Assembly (NCBI RefSeq): GCF_031457805.1
Contig: NZ_JAVDXI010000006.1
Location: forward strand, 62,001-126,000
Direction of reading: 5' to 3'
DNA length: 64,000 nt
From: Caulobacter sp031457805
GTDB lineage: Bacteria > Pseudomonadota > Alphaproteobacteria > Caulobacterales > Caulobacteraceae
Positions 1 to 7,994 of this stretch are shown one piece after another. Below the pieces are notes generated by a model. The model was not told where the DNA came from and did no database searches. It worked only from the letters and a program-made list of their open reading frames with translations. The position numbers and the translations under genes are program-made. How positions within the stretch are numbered: the stretch's first letter is position 1; each line of letters starts with the position of its first letter.

Positions 1-2151
1 ATCCTGGCCGTCACCTTCACCAACAAGGCCGCGCGCGAGATGCGCGAGCGGATCACCCACATCATCGGCCCCGAGGCCGAGGGCCTGCGCTGGCTGGGCA
101 CCTTTCACTCGGTCGCAGCCCAGATCCTGCGCCGCCACGCCGAGTTGATCGGGCTGAAGTCGAGCTACACGATTATCGACACCGATGATCAGGAGCGCCT
201 GCTCAAGCAGCTGATCGAGGCCGAGAACATCGACGCCAAGCGGTGGACGCCCCGCATCCTGTCGCAGATCATCGACGGCTGGAAGAACCGCGGCTGGACG
301 CCTGACAGGGTCCCCACCAGCGAAGCGGGCGAATTCGCCAACGGCAAGGGGATCAGTCTTTATCGGCAGTATCAGGAGCGCCTGCGCATCCTGAACGCGT
401 GCGATTTCGGCGACCTTTTGCTGCACAATATCAGCCTGTTCACCGGCCATCCTGACGTGCTGGACGAGTTCCAGAAGCGCTTCAAATACGTGATGGTCGA
501 CGAGTATCAGGACACCAACGTCGCCCAGTACCTGTGGCTGCGCCTCTTGGCCCAGGGTCGGCAGAACGTCTGCTGCGTCGGCGACGACGACCAGTCGATC
601 TATGGCTGGCGCGGGGCCGAGGTCGACAATATCCTGCGCTTCGAGCGCGACTTCCCCGGCGCCAAGGTCGTGCGTCTGGAGTGCAACTACCGCTCGACCG
701 AGCACATCCTCGCGGCCGCGTCTGGCCTGATCACCGCCAACAAGGGGCGCCTGGGCAAGACCCTGTGGACCCCGGCCAAGGGCGGCGAGAAGGTCAAGGT
801 CAGCGGCGTCTGGGACGGCGAGGCCGAAAGCCGGATGATCGCCGACGAGATCGAGCGGGCCAAAAAGTCAGGCCGCAAGTACAGCCAGATGGCCATCTTG
901 GTCCGGGCCAGCTTCCAGATGCGCGCCTTCGAAGAGCGCTTCGTGATGCTGCAAATCCCCTACAAGGTGGTCGGCGGCCCGCGCTTCTTCGAGCGCGCCG
1001 AAATCCGCGACGCCCACGCCTATCTGCGCTTGATCCAGTCGCCCGACGATGACCTGGCCTTCGAGCGGATCGTCAACACGCCCAAGCGCGGCATCGGCGA
1101 CACCTCGGTGCAGAAGCTGCTGCAGATCGCCCGGCTGGAAGGGATTTCGACGGTCGACGCCGCCCGGGCGATCATCGCCAGCGACGAACTTCCGGCCCGC
1201 ACGCGCACCGCGCTCAGCAACTTCATCCGCGACCTCGACCGCTGGCGCTCCCTGGTTGGAACGCTGCACCATCAGCGCCTGCTCGAGACCGTGCTCGAGG
1301 AAAGCGGCTATACCGACGCCCTGCGCTTGGACAAGGGCCCGACCAGCCAGACGCGTCTGGAGAACCTGAAGGAACTGGTCCAGTCGATGGGGTCCTTCGA
1401 CACGCTCGAGGGCTACCTGGAACACGTCTCGCTGGTCATGGACCTGGACCGCGAGGCCACCGGCGATGCGGTTTGGATCATGACCCTGCACTCAGCCAAG
1501 GGCCTGGAGTTCCCTGTGGTCTTCCTGCCCGGCTGGGAGGAAGGCGTGTTCCCCAGCCAGCGCAGCATGGACGACAAGGGCGAGAAGGGCCTCGAGGAAG
1601 AGCGTCGCCTGGCCTATGTCGGCATCACCCGGGCGCGCGAAGAGGCCCGGATCAGCTTCGTGGCCAATCGCCAGGTTTACGGCCGCTGGACCAGCCAACT
1701 GCCCAGCCGCTTCGTCGACGAACTGCCGATCGCCCACGTCGATGCGGCCTCGGAAACCGGCTACTATGGCGGCGGCCCCGGCATGCAGTCGACGGCGGCC
1801 TCGCAGTGGGACAATCCTGGCGCCAGCGCGTTCCAGGCCGGCAGCTACGAGAGCCCCGGCTGGAAGCGGGCTCAGGAGCGGACCTCGGGCTTTGGCGAAC
1901 GCGGCGGCTCCTGGCGCGGAAACCAGGGCGTGCGCGCCGGCTCGGCGGCGCGCTCTGCGCCAATCGAGGGGGAAGGCCGTCTGGTCGCCGTTTCCGCCCC
2001 CGCCAACAGCGCCTTTTCGCGCGGCGATCGGGTGTTCCACGTCAAGTTCGGCTACGGCAAGGTCGCCGCCATCGAGGGCAACAAACTGACGGTCGCCTTC
2101 GACAAGGCCGGCGAAAAGAAGGTGATCGACAGCTTCGTCGAGAAGGCCTGA
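1..2151 (+). CDS. UvrD/PcrA-type ATP-dependent DNA helicase (5' truncated)
   Basis: Superfamily 1A 3'-5' DNA helicase of the UvrD/PcrA/Rep group, acting in nucleotide excision repair, mismatch repair or replication restart. The frame is open from base 1 and already reads TFTNKAAREMRER (motif Ia), so the start and Walker A motif lie before the window; 716 residues are visible. Also seen are DEYQDTN (motif II), GDDDQSIYGWRG (motif III), VRLECNYRS (motif IV), TLHSAKGLEF (motif V) and YVGITRAREEA (motif VI). After a Gly/Ser-rich linker, the last 45 residues (GDRVFHVKFGYGKV) resemble the Tudor-like C-terminal domain of PcrA/UvrD, which contacts RNA polymerase in that family. The stop abuts the stop of the convergent next gene. 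Family is certain; uvrD versus pcrA naming is not. Confidence 0.95.
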   Translation: MLAVTFTNKAAREMRERITHIIGPEAEGLRWLGTFHSVAAQILRRHAELIGLKSSYTIIDTDDQERLLKQLIEAENIDAKRWTPRILSQIIDGWKNRGWTPDRVPTSEAGEFANGKGISLYRQYQERLRILNACDFGDLLLHNISLFTGHPDVLDEFQKRFKYVMVDEYQDTNVAQYLWLRLLAQGRQNVCCVGDDDQSIYGWRGAEVDNILRFERDFPGAKVVRLECNYRSTEHILAAASGLITANKGRLGKTLWTPAKGGEKVKVSGVWDGEAESRMIADEIERAKKSGRKYSQMAILVRASFQMRAFEERFVMLQIPYKVVGGPRFFERAEIRDAHAYLRLIQSPDDDLAFERIVNTPKRGIGDTSVQKLLQIARLEGISTVDAARAIIASDELPARTRTALSNFIRDLDRWRSLVGTLHHQRLLETVLEESGYTDALRLDKGPTSQTRLENLKELVQSMGSFDTLEGYLEHVSLVMDLDREATGDAVWIMTLHSAKGLEFPVVFLPGWEEGVFPSQRSMDDKGEKGLEEERRLAYVGITRAREEARISFVANRQVYGRWTSQLPSRFVDELPIAHVDAASETGYYGGGPGMQSTAASQWDNPGASAFQAGSYESPGWKRAQERTSGFGERGGSWRGNQGVRAGSAARSAPIEGEGRLVAVSAPANSAFSRGDRVFHVKFGYGKVAAIEGNKLTVAFDKAGEKKVIDSFVEKA

Positions 2152-3366
2152 TCAGCGCTCGGGCTTCAGCCCGGGTCGGACGCCGTCATGCTCAGGCTGC
2201 GCCTCGCTGGGGCGCGGCCCCAGCGTCTCCCAGGCGCCGACGGCGATCAGAACCAGGGTTGTCAGCCACGATAGCGCCAGCGGCTGAAGAAACGGCGACG
2301 CCACGCCCAGTCCCGCCAGGCCGGCCAGACCCAGAAGGCGCGACAGAGACCAGCGCCGAAACACCGCCCGCTTGAACAGGAGCGCGCCCAGCAGGAACAG
2401 CGCGGGCCCGCCCGTCAGGGCCAACGCCACCTTGGTCTCCATGTGGCCGACCGGATGGTGGATCACCCACTCGTCCCCCACCGCGGTCACGATGATCCCG
2501 GCGATGATCGGCAGATGGGCGTAGGTGTAGGCTACGCGGGCGATCGCGCCCGGATCGCTCGATTCCGCGATCGCCTTGCTGGCCGCCTCGGCCGTGGACG
2601 AGAAATAGATCCACCACATGGCCAGGCTGCACAGGAACGCCCCGCTGAAGGCGGCCATCACCGACGCCTCCCACTCCAGACCAATGACAGTTGTTCCCGA
2701 GATGATGATCGACTCGCCTAGCGCGATGATGGTGAACAAGGCGCAGCGCTCGGCCATATGGCCGCCCTCGACGTTCCACTCCGAGGTCTTGGTGCGACCA
2801 AGGCCGGGCGTCCAGAAGCCGACGGCGGCCGAGACATATTCGATCGCCAGCGCCAGCCCCCAAACCAAGAGCCGCGCCTCGCCCTCGACAAATGCGCCGG
2901 CGATCCAGAACAGGCCGGCGAAGGAAAGCCAGGCGGTGATCCGCAGAAAGTTGGCGCGGTGCCCTTCATCCTTCCACGCCGTCCAGAGGAAGAAGGCGCT
3001 GCGCCCCACCTGGATGAAGACGTGGGCTGCGGCGAAGGCCATGCCCCTCGCGCCGAAGGCGTCGGGGATCGAAGCCGCCAGCACCATGGCGGCGGCCATC
3101 ATCACGAACAGCATCAAGCGGACTGGCCCACGCTCCGGGTCCAGCCAGTTCGTCACCCAGGCGGTGTAGATCCACGACCACCAGACCGCGAGCAGCAGCA
3201 CCGCCGCGTGTAGGAGCCCCGGACCGTCGGGATGCTTCAGCACGACATGCGAAAGCTGGGTCACGGCGAAAACGAAGACCAGGTCGAAGAACAGCTCGGC
3301 ATAGGTCACGCGCGCATGCTCGTCGGCATTGCGAGCGCGCAGCAAGCTGGGGACGGTCTTGGCCAT
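2152..3366 (-). CDS. LtrA-family (low temperature requirement) membrane protein
   Basis: Polytopic inner-membrane protein of 404 residues matching the bacterial LtrA family, named after a Listeria low-temperature mutant and of unknown biochemical role. The N-terminal VTYAELFFDLVFVFAVTQLS is the family signature. It is followed by about ten hydrophobic segments and a charged C-terminal tail. The usual motif ERCALFTIIALGES is present near the middle. The start is an ATG preceded by a weak AGGATGA site. The gene is convergent with the helicase and divergent from the next gene, so it is probably monocistronic. No context suggests a substrate. Confidence 0.85.
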   Translation of the reverse strand: MAKTVPSLLRARNADEHARVTYAELFFDLVFVFAVTQLSHVVLKHPDGPGLLHAAVLLLAVWWSWIYTAWVTNWLDPERGPVRLMLFVMMAAAMVLAASIPDAFGARGMAFAAAHVFIQVGRSAFFLWTAWKDEGHRANFLRITAWLSFAGLFWIAGAFVEGEARLLVWGLALAIEYVSAAVGFWTPGLGRTKTSEWNVEGGHMAERCALFTIIALGESIIISGTTVIGLEWEASVMAAFSGAFLCSLAMWWIYFSSTAEAASKAIAESSDPGAIARVAYTYAHLPIIAGIIVTAVGDEWVIHHPVGHMETKVALALTGGPALFLLGALLFKRAVFRRWSLSRLLGLAGLAGLGVASPFLQPLALSWLTTLVLIAVGAWETLGPRPSEAQPEHDGVRPGLKPER

Positions 3367-3421
3367 GGCGTCATCCTAACGCATCAGCGGCCGCCGGGAA
3401 TGGAGAACCAAAATCTGCCTG

Positions 3422-3925
3422 ATGCGCTATGCCGACATGGAACGCTTGGATCTCCTCCTTGGCCATCTCAAGGCCTTTGCGACCACCCGCCCTATGGCCT
3501 ATGGCGCGCCCGTCTGCGCCGTGGTTGGCGCGCTGGCGGGCCTCGCGATGCAAACCGGTCCGCAGGATGGGCCTTACCAGCCTGACATGGAGCCGGCGCG
3601 ATCAACGCCCCAGGCGATGGCGGAGCCGATCTCTTACCCTTCGGGGACCCTGCCTGACTATGTGGTGGGCACCGACTTTCTGAAGGCGACGCAGCCTCCC
3701 CCCGCCGTCTACGCGTCCTACGAGCCTCCGCCCCTGCCGCCTCCGCCCGAGCTGCCGCCCTACGCGCCGGCGCGCCCAGCGCCGCCGCTGGTGGCGGAGG
3801 GCGCGCGATGGGCGTCCGAACACGGCGACATCCTGAACGTGTCGCTTCCCGAGGATCATCCGTCAGCGCCCGCGGACAATCTGATGCTCGCCGACGCCGC
3901 CGCCACCGGCATGACGTCGCGCTGA
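3422..3925 (+). CDS. Single-pass Pro-rich membrane protein with GMTSR tail
   Basis: Protein of 167 residues that I do not recognise. Residues 1-25 are a short cytoplasmic part, residues 29-46 a probable membrane anchor (APVCAVVGALAGLAMQTG), and the rest a proline/alanine-rich stretch with PPPLPPPPELPPY that should lie in the periplasm. It ends in LADAAATGMTSR, nearly the same as the tail of the unrelated protein at 21755-22087. The start is uncertain: ATG 3422 and ATG 3437 are in frame and neither has a good ribosome site. The gene sits 39 nt before prmA in the same direction and may share its transcript. Confidence 0.7.
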   Translation: MRYADMERLDLLLGHLKAFATTRPMAYGAPVCAVVGALAGLAMQTGPQDGPYQPDMEPARSTPQAMAEPISYPSGTLPDYVVGTDFLKATQPPPAVYASYEPPPLPPPPELPPYAPARPAPPLVAEGARWASEHGDILNVSLPEDHPSAPADNLMLADAAATGMTSR

Positions 3926-3964
3926 AGGCTCGCTTTTCGCCGGCTTTGCCGCTAACGGAGCGGC

Positions 3965-4831
3965 ATGACCGACTATACGCCCCAGCAGATCGTCGCCCGT
4001 GGCGCGCGCCTCGAGGCCGAGACCGCCGCCGACGCCATCGACAACCATCCCGGCCTGGAAGGCGCCACCTACTCGATCCTGGAAGAGGACGAGGATCGCG
4101 GCGTCTGGCGCATCGACGCCTTTCCGACGACCGACGAGGAAGACGCCAGTCTGATGGCGCTGCTGGGCGAGTACGACCTGAAGGTTTCGCGCGACACCCT
4201 GGCCGACGCCGACTGGCTGGCCATGGCCCTGTCGGGCCTCCCGCCGGTGCGCGCGGGGCGGTTCTTCGTCTATGGCATGCACGATCGCGGTCGCTTGCCG
4301 GCCAGCACCGTCAACCTGCGGATCGAGGCCGGCGCGGCGTTCGGCACCGGCCACCACGGCACCACCGTCGGCTGCCTGCAGGCCTATGACCGCCTGATCA
4401 AGGCGCGCAAGTTCAACAAGGTGCTCGACGTCGGGGCCGGCACGGGCCTGCTGGCTATCGCCGCCGCCCGCACCGGCGCCAAGCTGGCCGTCGGCACCGA
4501 CATCGACAAGCCCAGTGTGCGGATCTCCAAGGAGAACGCCCAGGTCAACAAGGCCAACGCGCGCTTCGTCCACGCTTCGGGCCTCTCGAACCGCCTGGTC
4601 GCCGAGAACGCGCCCTACGACCTGGTCTTCGCCAATATCCTGGCGCGCCCGCTGATCAGCCTGGCCCAGGACATCAAGCGCGCCCTGGTCCCCGGCGGCA
4701 CGGTGATCCTGTCAGGCCTGCTGCGCACCCAGGAGCGGATGGTCAAGGCCGCCTACCTGTCGCGCGGCTTCAAGGTGGTGACCCGCATCCACCGCGACGC
4801 CTGGGCGACCCTGGTCCTGCAGCGGCCGTAG
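3965..4831 (+). CDS. prmA: Ribosomal protein L11 methyltransferase
   Basis: SAM-dependent methyltransferase that methylates ribosomal protein L11 in the cytoplasm. The 288 residues match the family length. The N-terminal substrate-recognition domain is acidic. EAGAAFGTGHHGTT at about 121-134 is the PrmA signature, LDVGAGTGLLAIAA at about 155 is SAM motif I, and VFANILARPL at about 221 is the NxxxxP-type motif IV. The ATG at 3965 has a GGAG site six bases upstream. A hairpin 12 bases past the stop probably ends the transcript. Confidence 0.95.
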   Translation: MTDYTPQQIVARGARLEAETAADAIDNHPGLEGATYSILEEDEDRGVWRIDAFPTTDEEDASLMALLGEYDLKVSRDTLADADWLAMALSGLPPVRAGRFFVYGMHDRGRLPASTVNLRIEAGAAFGTGHHGTTVGCLQAYDRLIKARKFNKVLDVGAGTGLLAIAAARTGAKLAVGTDIDKPSVRISKENAQVNKANARFVHASGLSNRLVAENAPYDLVFANILARPLISLAQDIKRALVPGGTVILSGLLRTQERMVKAAYLSRGFKVVTRIHRDAWATLVLQRP

Positions 4832-4843
4832 ATATCTGAAATC

Positions 4844-4870
4844 CAATCCTCCCCTCTAGGGGGAGGATTG
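4844..4870. terminator. Perfect hairpin between prmA and pepP
   Basis: CAATCCTCCCC and GGGGAGGATTG form a perfect 11-bp stem around a 5-base loop. There is no U-run, so this may be a repeat-derived hairpin rather than a classical terminator. The AATCCTCCCC/GGGGAGGATT sequence recurs at the right end of the element at 6731-6833. Confidence 0.5.
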
Positions 4871-4911
4871 AACATCTTCCCTGCGCGCCCGGACGAGCCT
4901 AAATCCTCCTC

Positions 4912-6723
4912 ATGCGCCAGACCTTCGACGAATCCACCGATCCCTCTTTCGGCCCCAAGCACGTCCCGCTGATCCGCCAGGCTATGGCGGCGCAGGGGCT
5001 GGACGGCTTCCTCGTGCCGCACGAGGACGAGCACCAGAACGAGTACCTGCCCGCCGCCAATGACCGGCTGGCCTGGGCCAGCGGCTTCACCGGCTCGGCC
5101 GGGGCGGGCGTGATCCTGAAAGACCGCGCCGCCGTCTTCGTCGACGGCCGCTATACCCTGCAGGTCCGCGAGCAGGTCGATCAGGGCGTGTTCGAGATCC
5201 GCGACCTCGTCGAGGGCGGCGTGCCCGCCTATCTGGAAACCGTCTCGAAGGGCGACGTCATCGGCTATGACGCCCGCCTGCACAGCCCCGCCGCTCTGGA
5301 CGGCCTGAAGGCCGCCGCCACCCGCGCCGGCGCGGTGCTGAAGCCCGTCGAGGCCAACCCCGTCGACCAGGCCTGGGGTTCGGCGCGTCCGGCCCAGCCG
5401 ATGGCCCCCGTCGTTCCGCAGCCCCTCGAACACGCCGGCGAAGAGTCCAGCGCCAAGCGCGCTCGCGTCGGCGCTTCAGTTGCGGCGCTGGGCGCCGACG
5501 CCGCCGTGATCACGGCTCCGGCTTCGATCGCCTGGCTGTTCAATGTGCGCGGCGGCGACGTGATCCGCACCCCGCTGCCGCTCTCGCAAGCCATCCTGAA
5601 CGCCGACGGCACGGCTCGCCTGTTCCTGGAACCGGCCAAGGTCACGACCGACCTGCCGGCCTGGCTCGGCAATCAGGTCTCGCTGGAGACCCCGGACAAA
5701 CTTGAGGCAGCTTTGGCCGAGCTGTCGGGCAAGAGCGTCGTGGTCGACCCCGCCCAGTCCTCGGCCTGGTATTTCGACACCCTGATCGCCGCCGGCGCCA
5801 AGGTGGTGCGGGCGATGGATCCCTGCACGATGCCGCGCGCCTGCAAGAACGCCGTGGAGCTGGAGGGCACGCGCGAGGCGCACCGCCGCGACGGCGCAGC
5901 GCTGACCCGCTTCCTGCACTGGCTGGCCACCGAAGGTCAGGTCAATCCGCCCGACGAGAAGGAAGCCGTCGCCAAGCTGGAGGCCTTCCGCGAGGCCACC
6001 GGCGTGCTGAAGGACCTGTCGTTCGACACCATCGGCGCGGCCAACGGCCACGGCGCCCTGCCCCATTACCGCCCGACCGAGCGCAGCAATGAGCGCGCCA
6101 AGATGGGCTCGCTGCTGCTGGTCGACAGCGGCGGCCAGTATCTGGACGGCACCACCGACGTCACCCGCACGGTCGCCATCGGTGAGCCCTCGGCCGAGAT
6201 GGTCCAGCGCAACACGCTCGTCTTGAAGGGCCACCTGGCCATCGCCCGCCTGCGCTTCCCGGCCGGCACGACCGGTTCGGCGATCGACGCCCTGGCGCGC
6301 ATGGCGCTGTGGGCGCACGGCCTGGACTATGACCACGGCACCGGCCACGGCGTCGGCGTCTACCTCGGCGTCCACGAAGGCCCGCAGCGGATCTCGAAGG
6401 CGCCGAACACCATCGCCCTGCAGCCCGGCATGATCGTCTCGAACGAGCCTGGTTACTACAAGGACGGCGAATACGGCATCCGCATCGAAAATCTGGAAGT
6501 CGTCATGCCCGCCGAAGACGTGCCGGGCGGCGAGCGTCCGATGCACCGCTTCGAAGCCCTGACCCTGGCGCCCATCGATCGTCGCCTGATCGACAAGATG
6601 CTGCTGACGGCCGAAGAGATCGCCCAGTTCGACGCCTACCACGCCCGCGTGCTGCGCGAGATCGGGCCTCGTGTGGAGCCTGAGGTGCGGGCCTGGATGG
6701 AAACGGCCTGCGCGCCGCTTTAG
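4912..6723 (+). CDS. pepP: Xaa-Pro aminopeptidase (M24B)
   Basis: Dinuclear-metal aminopeptidase that removes the N-terminal residue preceding proline; cytoplasmic. At 603 residues it is the long three-domain type (two creatinase-like N domains plus a pita-bread catalytic domain), as in eukaryotic APP1 and many alphaproteobacteria. Metal ligands can be read: LLVDSGGQYLDGTTDVTRT supplies two Asp, GTGHGVGVYLGVHEGP the His, SNEPGYYKDGEYG the first Glu and RIENLEVV the second. No clear ribosome site precedes ATG 4912, but the N-terminal sequence matches the family. The symbol is by family only. Confidence 0.9.
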   Translation: MRQTFDESTDPSFGPKHVPLIRQAMAAQGLDGFLVPHEDEHQNEYLPAANDRLAWASGFTGSAGAGVILKDRAAVFVDGRYTLQVREQVDQGVFEIRDLVEGGVPAYLETVSKGDVIGYDARLHSPAALDGLKAAATRAGAVLKPVEANPVDQAWGSARPAQPMAPVVPQPLEHAGEESSAKRARVGASVAALGADAAVITAPASIAWLFNVRGGDVIRTPLPLSQAILNADGTARLFLEPAKVTTDLPAWLGNQVSLETPDKLEAALAELSGKSVVVDPAQSSAWYFDTLIAAGAKVVRAMDPCTMPRACKNAVELEGTREAHRRDGAALTRFLHWLATEGQVNPPDEKEAVAKLEAFREATGVLKDLSFDTIGAANGHGALPHYRPTERSNERAKMGSLLLVDSGGQYLDGTTDVTRTVAIGEPSAEMVQRNTLVLKGHLAIARLRFPAGTTGSAIDALARMALWAHGLDYDHGTGHGVGVYLGVHEGPQRISKAPNTIALQPGMIVSNEPGYYKDGEYGIRIENLEVVMPAEDVPGGERPMHRFEALTLAPIDRRLIDKMLLTAEEIAQFDAYHARVLREIGPRVEPEVRAWMETACAPL

Positions 6724-6730
6724 GGAGAAA

Positions 6731-6833
6731 TCCTCTCCCCAAGGGAGAGGTGTCGGCGAAGCCGACGGAGAGGGAAGTCCGACTTCCCCCTCCGGTCGCT
6801 TCGCGACCGCCTCCCCCGCTCGGGGGAGGATTT
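6731..6833. repeat. Multi-hairpin intergenic repeat element
   Basis: Four consecutive short palindromes fill the gap after pepP: CCTCTCCC/GGGAGAGG, GTCGGC/GCCGAC, GGTCGC/GCGACC and CTCCCCC/GGGGGAG. The style matches the elements at 4844-4870 and 48045-48229, so this looks like a dispersed intergenic repeat family. It may also end the pepP and DUF2147 transcripts, which converge here. Confidence 0.6.
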
Positions 6834-6841
6834 GATGCCCC

Positions 6842-7270
6842 CTACCGGATCCGCGTCCACTTCTGCGTCTTGCACAGCGGCGCGACGATGCAGCCCTTGA
6901 GCTTCAGCTCGGTGTTGCTGACCAGCTCGATCGTGCCGGCGTAAACGCCGCCGTCCTCGGGATTATAAACCTTGCCGCCGCTCCACTTGGTGGGACCGCC
7001 GCTGAAGTCGTAGAGCATCTGCAGGTTCTTCAGGGTGCGGCTGCGCTGGCTCTCGTCCTTGTTCTTGATGTCCTTCAGACCCGGATTGGTCTTGATGTGG
7101 TCGGACGTCACCAGCTTGCCGCACAGGCTGTTGCCGCAGCGCGCGATCTCGACCTGACCGCCATTGCCAGGCGTGGCCCAAAGCCCCGTGACGTCAGCGG
7201 CGAAGGCAGGCGCGGCGGTGGCGAAGCTGGCGCCGAGCACGGCGGCGGCGATCATGGCTTTGCGGATCAT
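6842..7270 (-). CDS. DUF2147 secreted protein
   Basis: A 142-residue protein with a clear Sec signal peptide (MIRKAMIAAAVLGASFATAA, cleavage near APAFA/AD). The mature part has the DUF2147 pattern: GLWATPGNGGQVEIARCGNSLCGKL, then KWSGGKVYNPEDGGVYAGTIEL and a Cys-containing end (LKGCIVAPLCKTQKWTR). It is probably periplasmic, a small beta-barrel-like domain with disulfides; function unknown. A GGGAGA ribosome site precedes the ATG. Confidence 0.85.
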   Translation of the reverse strand: MIRKAMIAAAVLGASFATAAPAFAADVTGLWATPGNGGQVEIARCGNSLCGKLVTSDHIKTNPGLKDIKNKDESQRSRTLKNLQMLYDFSGGPTKWSGGKVYNPEDGGVYAGTIELVSNTELKLKGCIVAPLCKTQKWTRIR

Positions 7271-7385
7271 CTAAGTCTCCCTGTTCACGCGATCAGCGTG
7301 CGTCTTGGTCGCTTGGTTGCGCGATCACGTCTCTCGGAACAAGCGTTCGCACGAAATCGCGGCGAGAATTCGGAAAGCAGTCAGG

Positions 7386-7994
7386 TCACGCAAAACGGCG
7401 ACGCGCCCCGGTCGCCGCGCGCGAAGGCCTGTAGCTATCAGGGTCGAGACGCCCCGGGGTCATGCCCAGGCGTTGCGGCAACTCGCGAACATGGGACAGC
7501 GCGTTCAGGCCCGTCGCCGCCAAAGCCACGCGACCGCAGGCATAGGCGTCGGCCGCCGCGTCGTGGTGAGCGAAATCCACGCCCAGGTGACCGCAGACCA
7601 CGTTCAGCTTGTGCGACGGCAGCTCAGGCCAGACGCTGCGCGCGACTTGCACCGTACACAGATAGTCGAAGCCTGGGGCCTGCACGTCGTAGTGCTCGCA
7701 GGTGCGCCGGATCACGCTGATGTCGAACGACGCATTGTGCGCCAGGACCAGCGCGCCCTCCAGCTCCGGCCGCAGGCGCTCCAGCACGTTCGGCCACTCG
7801 TCGGCGTCCGCCACGTGCTCGGGCCGGATGCCGTGAAAAGCCATGTTGAACCCTGCAAAACGGTTGCCGGGCGGGCGGATATAGTGGTGTTCGACGCGCG
7901 CGATCTCGCCGTCCTCGATCCAGGCCAGACCGATCGAGCACGGGCTGGCGCGCTGCTCGTTGGCGGTCTCGAAATCGATGGCGATGACCTTCAT
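7386..7994 (-). CDS. DnaQ-like 3'-5' exonuclease
   Basis: DEDD-superfamily exonuclease related to the DNA polymerase III epsilon subunit, but standalone with 202 residues. Motifs: VIAIDFETA (ExoI Asp/Glu), AHNASFDISVI (ExoII) and DFAHHDAAADAYA (ExoIII, with the His and Asp of the DEDDh type). The ATG at 7994 overlaps the ligA stop as ATGA, so it is translationally coupled behind ligA. Coupling with DNA ligase suggests a role in DNA repair or end trimming, which is inference. Confidence 0.85.
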   Translation of the reverse strand: MKVIAIDFETANEQRASPCSIGLAWIEDGEIARVEHHYIRPPGNRFAGFNMAFHGIRPEHVADADEWPNVLERLRPELEGALVLAHNASFDISVIRRTCEHYDVQAPGFDYLCTVQVARSVWPELPSHKLNVVCGHLGVDFAHHDAAADAYACGRVALAATGLNALSHVRELPQRLGMTPGRLDPDSYRPSRAATGARRRFA

